From NCBI GenBank assembly GCA_947649205.1, contig CANSQM010000021.1:1-47786 (forward strand): a stretch of DNA of 47,786 nucleotides, read 5' to 3'. A model generated the notes under the pieces. The model was not told where the DNA came from, searched no databases, and saw only the letters and a list, made by a program, of their open reading frames with translations. Source of the stretch: an uncultured Enterorhabdus sp. (GTDB lineage: Bacteria; Actinomycetota; Coriobacteriia; Coriobacteriales; Eggerthellaceae). The stretch's first letter is position 1, and the number at the start of each line of letters is the position of its first letter. Shown here piece by piece: positions 25,977 to 34,209 of this stretch. Both the position numbers and the translations under genes were made by a program.

Positions 25977-26798
25977 CTACTCGCGGGAAGGCCCCTCGAA
26001 GTCCGCGAGCAGGGCATCGCGAAATTCCTTGTCCTGGGTGGCTCGCTTGAGATCATCGAGGCGACCTTCGGCAAGAAGTTGCTCAGTGAGGGCGGCAAAT
26101 CGGGCAGCCCCTTCCTCGATACCTTCTTTGCGGGCGAGGCGCAAGCCGATTCGACGGCGACGGGCATCATTCTCTTCGATTGTGCTGACTGACCACACTT
26201 TGCCCACCCACTTCCAGTCCTCGTTCGCCCGGGTCACGGCTGCGTGAATCTCCTGGGATAGCGGCCCGCAAGGCGCTTCGGTTTCTATGTATCTTAGCAT
26301 ATCGAGCAAGGCGTCATCGGCCAGGCCGCCCCAGGCCTCTGCGTTGAGGGCAATCCAATGGGCATCATTCCCAATGGAGAGGGCAGGGGCCTCGCGGTAC
26401 AATCGCTCGATGGTGTAAACGGGGAGTTGCTCGTGAAAGGGATCTTTCTTGCAGATGAAAATGATGAAGCTCTCCAGCAGTTTGTCGTAGTCGGCACCGC
26501 GCGAGAGGCCCCGGGTGTCCAGGGCCGATTGATAGTAGCGGAATCGCCTTCCGAGAAGGAACTCCGGTTCCGTTTGCATCTCGATATCGTACATATGGCT
26601 GCCATCCTGGGCGTACACATCCATGCGAACGCCGTGGTTCTCGGGAGAGGGCTCGATCACTTGCTCGGCATTGAGGTAAGAGATTTCTCCCGCGTCGATG
26701 CCGGTGACCGCTTTGATGACTTTTCGGCAGATCGACTCCTGCAGCATGACGCGGTTGAACATCCAACGATTTGAGAAGGGAAGGCTGCGTTGTTCCAT
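25977..26798 (-). CDS. Rpn-family recombination-promoting nuclease (PD-(D/E)XK)
   Basis: The 273-residue protein starts at an ATG with GAGGAG upstream (MEQRSLPFSNRWMFNRVM). The nuclease core is GVRMDVYAQDGSHMYDIEMQ, giving the Asp and Glu-x-Gln of the PD-(D/E)XK fold, followed by RRFRYYQSALDTRGLSRGAD and SFIIFICKKDPF. The C-terminus (WVGKVWSVSTIEENDARRRR and a Leu-rich helix) is that of transposase_31/Rpn relatives. Such proteins are mobile-element-like and occur in several copies. A deleted paralogue lies at 6818-7289. Confidence 0.85.
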   Translation of the reverse strand: MEQRSLPFSNRWMFNRVMLQESICRKVIKAVTGIDAGEISYLNAEQVIEPSPENHGVRMDVYAQDGSHMYDIEMQTEPEFLLGRRFRYYQSALDTRGLSRGADYDKLLESFIIFICKKDPFHEQLPVYTIERLYREAPALSIGNDAHWIALNAEAWGGLADDALLDMLRYIETEAPCGPLSQEIHAAVTRANEDWKWVGKVWSVSTIEENDARRRRIGLRLARKEGIEEGAARFAALTEQLLAEGRLDDLKRATQDKEFRDALLADFEGPSRE

Positions 26799-26976
26799 GG
26801 CGGCTCCTCGGACAAGGGGATTCTGGGCGCCTATCATAGGCTCCCAGAGTCGTAGTTATGTCGCGGGGAAACCGCAGAACAATCCCGCCGCCAATCGTTG
26901 CTGCACCGTCTTGCAGCCTTTCTCAATGCGCGGTCGAGTTCCGCAGGCGCCGCTCATTTGTCGTGGGTAGCCCCCC

Positions 26977-27897
26977 CTAGGACCACAGCCTTACTTCGGG
27001 TTCGAGCTGCACGCCGCTGGCGTCGTGGACACGGCGCTGCACCTCGGCGATGAGGGCCAGCACGTCGGCGGCGGTGGCGTTGCCGGTGTTCACGACGAAG
27101 CCGGCGTGCTTCTCGGACACCTGGGCGCCTCCGACGGTGAGGCCCTGGCAGCCGGCCTCCTGGATGAGGGCGCCGGCGAAGTAGCCCTCGGGCCGCTTGA
27201 ACGTGCTGCCGGCCGAGGGCATCTCCAAGGGCTGGCGGCTCTCGCGGCGCTCGCGCAGGTCGTCCATGCGCTCCCGGATGGCGGCGCCGTCGTCGGCACG
27301 CAGTTGCAAGGTGGCGCCGAGTACCACCCAGCCCTCCTCCATCATGCGGCTGTGACGATAGCCCCACGCCGCCTCCGGCGCTGGCACATCCATGATGCGC
27401 CAGTGTGTCCCATCGGGAACCAGGCAGCGCACGCTGACGGCCACATCGGAGAACTGGCCCTCGTAGGCGCCGGCGTTCATGATGGCGGCCCCTCCCACGG
27501 TGCCCGGAATGCCGCTGGCGAACTCGTAGCCGGCCAGGCCCGCGGTCCAGGCCGCCTCGGCCACCGCGGCGTTCGTTGCCCCGGCCTGGGCCCGCACAAG
27601 GCCGCCCGGCAGCACGTCCACGGCCGAGAAGTTCTCCGTCAGCTTTACCGTGACCCCGGCAAGGCCCTCGTCGGGGGCCAGCACGTTGGAGCCGAGCCCC
27701 AGCACGCGCCAGGGCACGGCGGCTTCCTGACAGGCCGACACCACGGCGGTCACCTCGTCCTCAGAGGAAGGGAGCACGAGCCACTGGGCCGGGCCGCCGA
27801 TGCGGAAGGTGGTGTGGGCCGCCAGGGGTTCGTCGGCCAGCACGCGATCGGCCCCAATGATGCTTCGGAGTTCCTGCTCGAAGTCCCGCGTGTCCAT
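26977..27897 (-). CDS. murB: UDP-N-acetylenolpyruvoylglucosamine reductase MurB
   Basis: MurB reduces UDP-GlcNAc-enolpyruvate to UDP-MurNAc with FAD and NADPH. The 306-residue protein has the FAD-binding segments TTFRIGGPAQWLVLPSSEDE, RVLGLGSNVLAPDEGLAGV and FASGIPGTVGGAAIMNAGAY. The catalytic Ser region is PSAGSTFKRPEGYFAGALIQ, and VSEKHAGFVVNTGNATAADV follows (type II MurB). The ATG at 27897 has AGAGGAAGG upstream; an upstream extension is ignored. Confidence 0.94.
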   Translation of the reverse strand: MDTRDFEQELRSIIGADRVLADEPLAAHTTFRIGGPAQWLVLPSSEDEVTAVVSACQEAAVPWRVLGLGSNVLAPDEGLAGVTVKLTENFSAVDVLPGGLVRAQAGATNAAVAEAAWTAGLAGYEFASGIPGTVGGAAIMNAGAYEGQFSDVAVSVRCLVPDGTHWRIMDVPAPEAAWGYRHSRMMEEGWVVLGATLQLRADDGAAIRERMDDLRERRESRQPLEMPSAGSTFKRPEGYFAGALIQEAGCQGLTVGGAQVSEKHAGFVVNTGNATAADVLALIAEVQRRVHDASGVQLEPEVRLWS

Positions 27898-28072
27898 GGC
27901 GTTTCCTTCCTCTATCAGATGGTGAGCGAACCAGAATACCTGCGGCTCCGGCAAGCGGCGAGGCGCAACTCTCCGTTTGCCATGGCGATAGGGTTACCGT
28001 TGGTGACCCTCAGCCCCCATTGTACTAGAATACCCCCATGACCAAATCGCCGACATACCGAGGGAAAGCGGG

Positions 28073-28213
28073 GTGGTAGCCGTGGCTCGCAAGCATCCGG
28101 TCATCAAGCCGGCCACGCCGGCCACCGCCATCACGCTCGTACTGCTGTCCATCATCAGCTTCATCATCGGGCTGTGGGTGCTCATGGCCCTGACCCGCAT
28201 CGTGCTGGGATAG
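28073..28213 (+). CDS. Tiny single-span membrane protein upstream of trkH
   Basis: A 46-codon frame starts at a GTG (28073) behind GAGGGAAAG; a second GTG at 28082 is also possible. The product has a short basic N-terminus (ARKHPVIKPATPAT) and one hydrophobic helix (AITLVLLSIISFIIGLWVLM). It ends four bases before the trkH ATG, so the two are almost surely co-translated. Its place suggests an accessory peptide of the potassium transporter, but that is inference. Confidence 0.55.
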   Translation: MVAVARKHPVIKPATPATAITLVLLSIISFIIGLWVLMALTRIVLG

Positions 28214-28217
28214 TTTC

Positions 28218-29741
28218 ATGTGGCAGCGATTCACCCTCTATGACCTGCGGGTCATCGGCCATTACCTCGGCACGCTCATCCTGTTCTTCGCCGTGCTCAT
28301 GCTGGCTCCCTTCGGCACGGCCCTTATCTTCCAGGAATGGGAGCCGGCCTCACGCTACCTGGTGGCCATCGGCATTGCCATGGTGGGCGGCTGCTCCCTG
28401 CGCTTTCTGCGCATTGAGCCCGGGCGCCTCTCGCGGCGCCAGGCGCTGGCCGTCACGGGCTTCGCCTGGGTGGTGCTGGCCCTGTTCGCCTCCATCCCGC
28501 TGTACTTCTCGGGGCATTACGCCACCTACCTGGATGCCGTGTTCGACGGCGTGTCGGGGCTGACCACGACCGGCGCCTCGGTCATCGTGGACCTGGACCA
28601 CCTCTCCTACGCCGACAACATGTTCCGCTTCGCCATTCACGCCCTGGGCGGCCTCGGCCTTATCGTGGTGGCCCTGTCGTTCGGGCTGTTCGGGCGCGGC
28701 GGCGGCGCGTCGCTGTTCTCGTCGGAGGGCCGCAGCGAGCATGTAGTGCCCAACGTGGTGCAGACCACCCAGTTCATCGCCCGCATCACCCTGCTCATCG
28801 TCACCGTGGCCACCGTCATCATCACTGCGCTGTGCTTAGGGCTTGGCATGGAGCCGGCGCGCGCCTTCCTCAACGCGCTGTGGGTGTCCATTTCCGGCTT
28901 CATGACCGGGGGCTTCGCGCCCATGCAGCTGTCCATCATGTACTACCACTCCTTCCCGCTGGAATGCATCCTCATGGTGCTCATGATCCTGGGCTCCATC
29001 AGCTTCGTGCTGTACGCCGAGGTGTGGAAGGGCCGCGCCGGGGCCTTCTTCAAGGACCTGGAGACCAAGACCATGGTGCTGTGGATCGGCGTCATGGCCT
29101 TCGTGTTCACGGCCACCTTGTCGTCGTGGGCGCTGTTCGACGACATGCTGACGCTTCTGCGGCGCGGCCTGTTCATGATCATCTCGGTGTTCACCACCAC
29201 GGGCTTCCAGGTGGTCACCACCAATCAGATCACCACGGTGTTCTCCAACGGCGCCTTCCTCACCCTGGCCTTCGTCATGGCCGTGGGCGGCTCCTCCGGC
29301 TCTACCGCCGGCGGCATCAAGTTCTCGCGCATGGGCATCATCTTCAAGTCCATCGTGGCGAACGTGAAGGAGGCCCTGGCCCCCGATTCGGCCCGCGTAG
29401 TGGTGTCCTACAGCCATCTGGGACGGCGCACGCTCACGCCGAACATCGTGAAAGAGGCCATGACGGTGTTCATCCTCTACGTCATCACCTATGTCGTCGG
29501 CGCGCTCGTGGGCATCGCCCACGGCGGCGAGGCCATTCCCGCCATCTTCGAGTCGGTGGCCATGACCTCCAACGGCGGCATCACTACGTCTCTGGCCCAG
29601 CCGGGCATGCCGGCTACGTTGGAGCTGTTCTACATCCTGCAGATGTGGGCCGGCCGCCTCGAGTTCGTCACGCTGCTGGCGCTCATCGTGGAAGTGGGCG
29701 CCTCCCTCGTGCCCCGGGTGAAGCCGAGGTTGAACCCATGA
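28218..29741 (+). CDS. trkH: TrkH/KtrB-family potassium transporter
   Basis: The 507-residue membrane protein has the four pore-loop architecture of Trk/Ktr/HKT transporters. Selectivity-filter segments are visible as GVSGLTTTGASVIVDLDHLS, SISGFMTGGFAPM, ISVFTTTGFQVVTTNQI and ESVAMTSNGGITTSLAQPG. The glycine after each turn is kept, which points to K+ selectivity. No TrkA/KtrA regulatory subunit is encoded next to it in this window. The stop overlaps the next gene by ATGA. Confidence 0.9.
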   Translation: MWQRFTLYDLRVIGHYLGTLILFFAVLMLAPFGTALIFQEWEPASRYLVAIGIAMVGGCSLRFLRIEPGRLSRRQALAVTGFAWVVLALFASIPLYFSGHYATYLDAVFDGVSGLTTTGASVIVDLDHLSYADNMFRFAIHALGGLGLIVVALSFGLFGRGGGASLFSSEGRSEHVVPNVVQTTQFIARITLLIVTVATVIITALCLGLGMEPARAFLNALWVSISGFMTGGFAPMQLSIMYYHSFPLECILMVLMILGSISFVLYAEVWKGRAGAFFKDLETKTMVLWIGVMAFVFTATLSSWALFDDMLTLLRRGLFMIISVFTTTGFQVVTTNQITTVFSNGAFLTLAFVMAVGGSSGSTAGGIKFSRMGIIFKSIVANVKEALAPDSARVVVSYSHLGRRTLTPNIVKEAMTVFILYVITYVVGALVGIAHGGEAIPAIFESVAMTSNGGITTSLAQPGMPATLELFYILQMWAGRLEFVTLLALIVEVGASLVPRVKPRLNP

Positions 29742-30640
29742 GAACACCGCAGCGCCCGACCCGTGCCTTCGCGGCCGCCCTCGCCCTGGCCCTGGCCGTG
29801 GGCAGTGTCGGCGTGGCCTGGGCCGACGACCCCATCAACCGGCCCGAGGACGTGACCACCAATCAGGATGTGCCCACCGACGAAGCGGGCGTGGTGGACC
29901 CCTCGGCCAAGGACGACGGCAGCGGACCTGTCCCGAACGGGCCGGCCCCGGGCCCGGGCGACGGTTCCGGCAACCAGGGCGCCGGCGCGGGGGAAGGCGC
30001 TGCGGGCAACCCGAGCCTCGAAGGCGACGGGAATGCTCCTGCCGATAACGCCGGCGAGGCTGAGGGTGCCGAGGGCGCGGCGGGGACGGAAGGGGAGGAA
30101 GCGCCCACGCTGCCCCCCGTGCCGGACCCGGTGTTCGGCGAGGGCGTGAGCGAGAACAACCTGCTGAATCCCCAGCAGAAGCCCGACAGCTCCTTCATCT
30201 ACGACACCTCCATCGGCGCCCTGCAGGAGGCCGACTCCTACCTGAACAACCAGATCGTGCAGGTGACCGGCGAGGTGGTGGGCGACCGCATCAACGCCGA
30301 GTTCAACCCCGGTTTCTGCTGGATCGTGCTCCAGGGCAACGACAAGGGCCGCTCCGAGGTGCCGGTGTTCATCTCGAAGGACGCCACCGAGGGTATCGAC
30401 ACCTACGGCGCCTACGGGCGGCGGGGCACCATGCTGCAGATCCGCGGCATCTTCTACCTGTCCTGCCCCGAGCACCAGGGCCTGACCGACCTGCACGCCG
30501 ATACCGTGAGCGTCGTGGAGAAGGGCGCGGTCACCGAGCAGGTCTTCGACATCGGCGCCTTCCTGCCGGGGCTGGGCCTCGTGCTGCTGGGCGCCATCAT
30601 GATCCTCGTATTCCACCAGATGAGAGAGGGGCAGCGCTAA
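29738..30640 (+). CDS. Secreted, C-terminally anchored OB-fold-like protein
   Basis: The 300-residue protein has a signal peptide (FAAALALALAVGSVGVAWA) and a roughly 100-residue acidic Gly/Ala/Pro-rich linker. A folded domain follows (NNQIVQVTGEVVGDRINAEF, GFCWIVLQGNDKGRSEVPVF, GAYGRRGTMLQIRGIFYLSC) that looks like an OB-fold nucleic-acid or ligand-binding module. One C-terminal helix (FLPGLGLVLLGAIMILVF) precedes a short basic tail. It overlaps trkH by ATGA and rsgA by TAATG, so it is in their operon. Its function is unknown. Confidence 0.7.
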   Translation: MRTPQRPTRAFAAALALALAVGSVGVAWADDPINRPEDVTTNQDVPTDEAGVVDPSAKDDGSGPVPNGPAPGPGDGSGNQGAGAGEGAAGNPSLEGDGNAPADNAGEAEGAEGAAGTEGEEAPTLPPVPDPVFGEGVSENNLLNPQQKPDSSFIYDTSIGALQEADSYLNNQIVQVTGEVVGDRINAEFNPGFCWIVLQGNDKGRSEVPVFISKDATEGIDTYGAYGRRGTMLQIRGIFYLSCPEHQGLTDLHADTVSVVEKGAVTEQVFDIGAFLPGLGLVLLGAIMILVFHQMREGQR

Positions 30641-31695
30641 TGGCCGAGGCGCCGTGCCGTGAAGGCGAGACCGACGAGGGGGCCCTGCGCACCGGCGAGG
30701 TGGTGAAGCTCGACCGCGGCTACCCTCTCGTGCGCTTCCCCGACGGCGAGCGTTTGCGCTGCGAGCACGCCACGGCCCTCGTGAAGGGCCACGACCAGCG
30801 GGCCGTCATCGGGGACGTGGTCACGGTGTCGGTGCCCGCCGCCCACGACAAGGGGGTCATCGAGGCCATCGCCCCCCGCATCCGGGAATTCGTGCGGAAG
30901 GATCCTACGGAGCGGGCCCTGCCCCAGGTGCTGGCCGCCAACTTCGAGCGGGTCATCGTGGCCCAGCCCGTGGGCGAGGTGAACCTGCGCCGTCTGGAGC
31001 GGGAGCTCGTGCTGGCCTTCGAGACCGGGGCCGCCGTCACCGTGGCGCTCACCAAGGGCGACCTGACCGATGAGGTCGCCACGGCGGCGGTGCGCGAGGC
31101 CGTGGAGGCTCTGGCCGGCCCCGAAACCGAGGTGCTCGTGGTATCCGAGGCCGACCCCGCCTCGGTGGAGGCCGTGCGCCGCCTGCTGGCCCCGGGCACC
31201 ACCACAGTGCTCATCGGTCGGTCCGGCGTGGGGAAGTCGAGCCTGGTGAACATGCTTGTGGGCACCGAGGTGCTGGAAGTGGGGGCCGTGCGCGAGGGCG
31301 ACGGCAAGGGGCGCCACACCACGGTGAGCCGCGAGATCGTGGCCGTGCCCGGGGCCGGCCGCATCGTGGACATGCCCGGGGTGCGCGGCCTGGGCCTGTG
31401 GGATGCCGAGGCGGGCATTGAGGCGGCCTTCCCCGATGTGGAGGCCCTGGCCGAGGAGTGCCGCTTCCGCGACTGCACCCATCAGGGCGAGCCGGGGTGC
31501 GCGGTGTGCGCGGCCGTGGCCGCTGGCACGCTGCCCGGTGCCCGCTACGATTCCTATCAGGCCCTGTGCCGGGAGGCGGCCGACGTGCGCGACCGCCGCG
31601 AGCAGGCCCGGCGCCTGAACAAGGACAAGGCGGCCTACTCGAAGCGCTACCGCAAGAAGGGGGCTGGCCCCTCCCGCGGCGGTCGCCGTCGGTAA
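30640..31695 (+). CDS. rsgA: Ribosome small-subunit GTPase RsgA
   Basis: RsgA is a circularly permuted GTPase that checks late 30S maturation. The 351-residue protein has an N-terminal OB fold and G motifs in permuted order: TKGD (G4), GRSGVGKSSLVNMLVG (G1) and DMPGVRGLGLWD (G3). A C-terminal zinc knuckle (CRFRDCTHQGEPGCAVCAAV) and a basic tail follow. It is translationally coupled to the preceding gene. Confidence 0.94.
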   Translation: MAEAPCREGETDEGALRTGEVVKLDRGYPLVRFPDGERLRCEHATALVKGHDQRAVIGDVVTVSVPAAHDKGVIEAIAPRIREFVRKDPTERALPQVLAANFERVIVAQPVGEVNLRRLERELVLAFETGAAVTVALTKGDLTDEVATAAVREAVEALAGPETEVLVVSEADPASVEAVRRLLAPGTTTVLIGRSGVGKSSLVNMLVGTEVLEVGAVREGDGKGRHTTVSREIVAVPGAGRIVDMPGVRGLGLWDAEAGIEAAFPDVEALAEECRFRDCTHQGEPGCAVCAAVAAGTLPGARYDSYQALCREAADVRDRREQARRLNKDKAAYSKRYRKKGAGPSRGGRRR

Positions 31696-31718
31696 GATGT
31701 GCGTTGACGGACGGTTTT

Positions 31719-31746
31719 TTGCTCCCGGGCCGTAAGGGGTTACAAT
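31719..31746 (+). promoter_or_regulatory. Possible promoter of the glycosyltransferase gene
   Basis: TTGCTC and TACAAT are separated by 16 bases, 47 bases upstream of the start codon. The -35 box is weak. Confidence 0.35.
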
Positions 31747-31792
31747 AGTGACGTTCGATGTAATCGAACCGAAGATATGCGAGAGGAATCCT

Positions 31793-33241
31793 ATGAACCC
31801 CGTCGTCATCATCCCCACCTTCATCTACCCGCGCCGTCATCGCGGCGGCACCGACGTGGTGGCCACCTACGACCATCCCACGGCGCCCAACCAGCCCGGC
31901 GAGCTCGGCCGCTGCCTCGCGTCCCTGGAGAAGGTGGAGGGCCTGGGGCTCGTCGTCATCCTCGTATCGGCCGACGTGTCCATCGAGGCCCAGGCCGCCG
32001 AGAAGGTCCAGGCCATCTGCAACGAGCATCCCGGTGTCACCACGCTCGTCATCGGGGCGGCGGAGATGGCCCTCATCGAGCAGCGCATGGCCCAGCTCAA
32101 CATCGAGCGCCTCTCCAAGGAGATCGGCCTGTCCGGCTACGGCGCCATCCGCAACCTCGGCCTGCTCGTGGCCAACGTGCTCGGCTTCGATGCCGCGGTC
32201 TTCCTCGACGACGACGAGGTGGTGGACGACCCCGAGTTCCTCACCAAGGCCATGTACGGCCTGGGGAAGCTCACGCGCCAGGGCGTGCCCATCGTGGCGA
32301 AGACCGGCTACTACCTCAACGACGAGGGCTCCTACCTCTCGAAGTGGGAGGACAAGTGGTACAACCGCTTCTGGCAGCAGGGGCGCTACTTCAACCAGTG
32401 GATCACCGCGGCCATGAAGGGCCCGCGCCTGTCCCGCTCCAACCACGTGTGCGGCGGCTGTCTGGCCGTCCATAAGGAAGCGTTCCGCCGTCTGGCCTTC
32501 GACCCCTGGATCACCCGCGGCGAGGACTTGGACTACATGCTGAACCTGCGCATGTACGGCTCCGATATCTGGTTCGACAACCAGTGGGTGCTGCGCCATC
32601 TGCCCCCGGCCTCCAACAGCGAGGGCACCCGCTTCCGCCAGGACATCTTCCGCTGGCTCTACGAGTACCGCAAGCTGGAGTACAGCCGCGCCCTCATCGA
32701 CCTGCAGCAGGTGAAGCCCGCTTCCCTGGAGCCCTATCCGGGGCCGTTCTTGGAATCGGGCCTGCGCAATCGCATCCGGCTCACGGCCTGGCTGCGCAGC
32801 TTCGCCTGCTCGGACAAGAAGGCCTACCGCCTGGCCGCCAAGGCCGCGACCGGGGCCGCCTCGGCCTATGCCGAGGCCCACTGCGCGAAGTACTTCGAGT
32901 TCCAGTACGTGTGGCCCGAGGCCATGGGCCGTATGGAATCCGATCAGATCCTGTCCAGCGCGTTGGTGCGCTCCAGCATGCTGCGGGTGGAAGCGGCCGC
33001 GGCCGATGTCGCCGAGCGAGCCGCTGCCCGCGCCGCCATGGGCGCTCCCGCGCCGGCCGGTGCGGCTCCTGCGGGCGTGGCTCCGGCTCCCGGAACCCCT
33101 GCGGCCGCTCCGGACGTTTCCGGGGCGGAAGTGGTGGCCGGCATGCCCGGGACCGGCGGCGTTTCCGCTGCTCCGGTCGTGCCCCGGCCCTCCATCGATG
33201 CGGGCATGACCACCCAGATTCGCCTCGACATGGAGGACTAG
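31793..33241 (+). CDS. Family 2-like glycosyltransferase
   Basis: The 482-residue protein starts at an ATG behind GAGAGGA. It has a GT-A fold: PVVIIPTFIYPRRHRGGTDV, a DXD-type motif in DAAVFLDDDEVVDDPEFL, an acceptor-site region RSNHVCGGCLAVHKEAFRRL and ITRGEDLDYMLNLRMYG. The last 100 residues form an Ala/Pro-rich tail. No signal or membrane helix is seen, so it acts in the cytoplasm; the sugar and acceptor are unknown. It overlaps no gene but leads closely into the TauE-like exporter. Confidence 0.8.
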   Translation: MNPVVIIPTFIYPRRHRGGTDVVATYDHPTAPNQPGELGRCLASLEKVEGLGLVVILVSADVSIEAQAAEKVQAICNEHPGVTTLVIGAAEMALIEQRMAQLNIERLSKEIGLSGYGAIRNLGLLVANVLGFDAAVFLDDDEVVDDPEFLTKAMYGLGKLTRQGVPIVAKTGYYLNDEGSYLSKWEDKWYNRFWQQGRYFNQWITAAMKGPRLSRSNHVCGGCLAVHKEAFRRLAFDPWITRGEDLDYMLNLRMYGSDIWFDNQWVLRHLPPASNSEGTRFRQDIFRWLYEYRKLEYSRALIDLQQVKPASLEPYPGPFLESGLRNRIRLTAWLRSFACSDKKAYRLAAKAATGAASAYAEAHCAKYFEFQYVWPEAMGRMESDQILSSALVRSSMLRVEAAAADVAERAAARAAMGAPAPAGAAPAGVAPAPGTPAAAPDVSGAEVVAGMPGTGGVSAAPVVPRPSIDAGMTTQIRLDMED

Positions 33242-33244
33242 GCG

Positions 33245-34156
33245 GTGGAGGCAGTCGCAGTCATGGCCGCCGCCTCCCTGGCGGTGGGCTTCGTCGTGGG
33301 CGTGCTGTCAGGCCTGCTCGGGGTGGGCGGCGGCATGTTCCTCGTGCCCATCTTCAAGCTCGGCTACCTCATGGACTCCCTCATGTGCACGGCCACCTCG
33401 CTGTTCACGATCATTCCCACGTCCATCTCCGGAGCCGTTTCCCGCATTCGCAACCGCACCTGCGTGCCGAAGCTCGGCATCGCCGCCGGCCTTGGTGGGG
33501 CGGTCACCTCGCCGTTGGGCGTGTGGCTCGCCACCCAGTCGCCGGATTGGGCCATCATGGGCGCGGCGGCCCTCGTCATCGCCTATTCGGCCACCACCAT
33601 GTTCCGCAAGGCCCTGGCCGTGCCCAAGGGGGCAGCTCCCCAGAAGAGGGGCGCGGGGAAGGGGAATTCGGCCGACGCCCCCGCTGACGGCGCCCCGAAC
33701 GCCGCTGCCTCTGGTGCGACACCCGAGACTGCCGACAGTTCGCAGTCTCCCGCCATCATCGACGGTCCCGTCGACGTGGGCCGCCGCCAGCTGCTGCTCT
33801 TCGCCGGCATCGGCCTGGTGGCAGGACTGGCCTCGGGCTACGTGGGGGTGGGCGGCGGCTTTCTCATGGTGCCCATGATGATCTCCCTGGCCCACCTGTC
33901 CATGCGCTACACCTCGGGCACCTCGCTCATCGCCGTCATGATCCTGGCCGTGCCCGGCGTGGTGACCCAGGCCGTGCTGGGGAACATCAACTGGGTCGCC
34001 GGCATCGCCGTGGCCTGCGGCTCGGTGCCCGGCGCCATGCTCGGCGCCCGCCTCGTGCCCCGCGTGCCCGAGCGCCAGCTGCGCTTCCTGTTCGCCGGCT
34101 TCCTCATTGTGGCCGCCATCATGCTCGTCGTGAACCAATTCGCCTCCGTGGCCTAG
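33245..34156 (+). CDS. TauE/SafE-family sulfite/organosulfonate exporter-like permease
   Basis: The 303-residue protein has two homologous membrane halves, marked by GLLGVGGGMFLVPIFKLGYL and GYVGVGGGFLMVPMMISLAH, the duplicated TauE/SafE signature. An Ala/Gly/Pro-rich loop of about 45 residues separates them. A GTG start at 33245 with GGAGG eight bases upstream gives coupling to the glycosyltransferase. Family members export sulfite, sulfoacetate or related anions; the substrate here is unknown. Confidence 0.87.
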   Translation: MEAVAVMAAASLAVGFVVGVLSGLLGVGGGMFLVPIFKLGYLMDSLMCTATSLFTIIPTSISGAVSRIRNRTCVPKLGIAAGLGGAVTSPLGVWLATQSPDWAIMGAAALVIAYSATTMFRKALAVPKGAAPQKRGAGKGNSADAPADGAPNAAASGATPETADSSQSPAIIDGPVDVGRRQLLLFAGIGLVAGLASGYVGVGGGFLMVPMMISLAHLSMRYTSGTSLIAVMILAVPGVVTQAVLGNINWVAGIAVACGSVPGAMLGARLVPRVPERQLRFLFAGFLIVAAIMLVVNQFASVA

Positions 34157-34209
34157 GGCTCCCGCCTTTGCTATACTGGCGTCAATTTCAGTGACGCTCA
34201 GGAGGGGCC

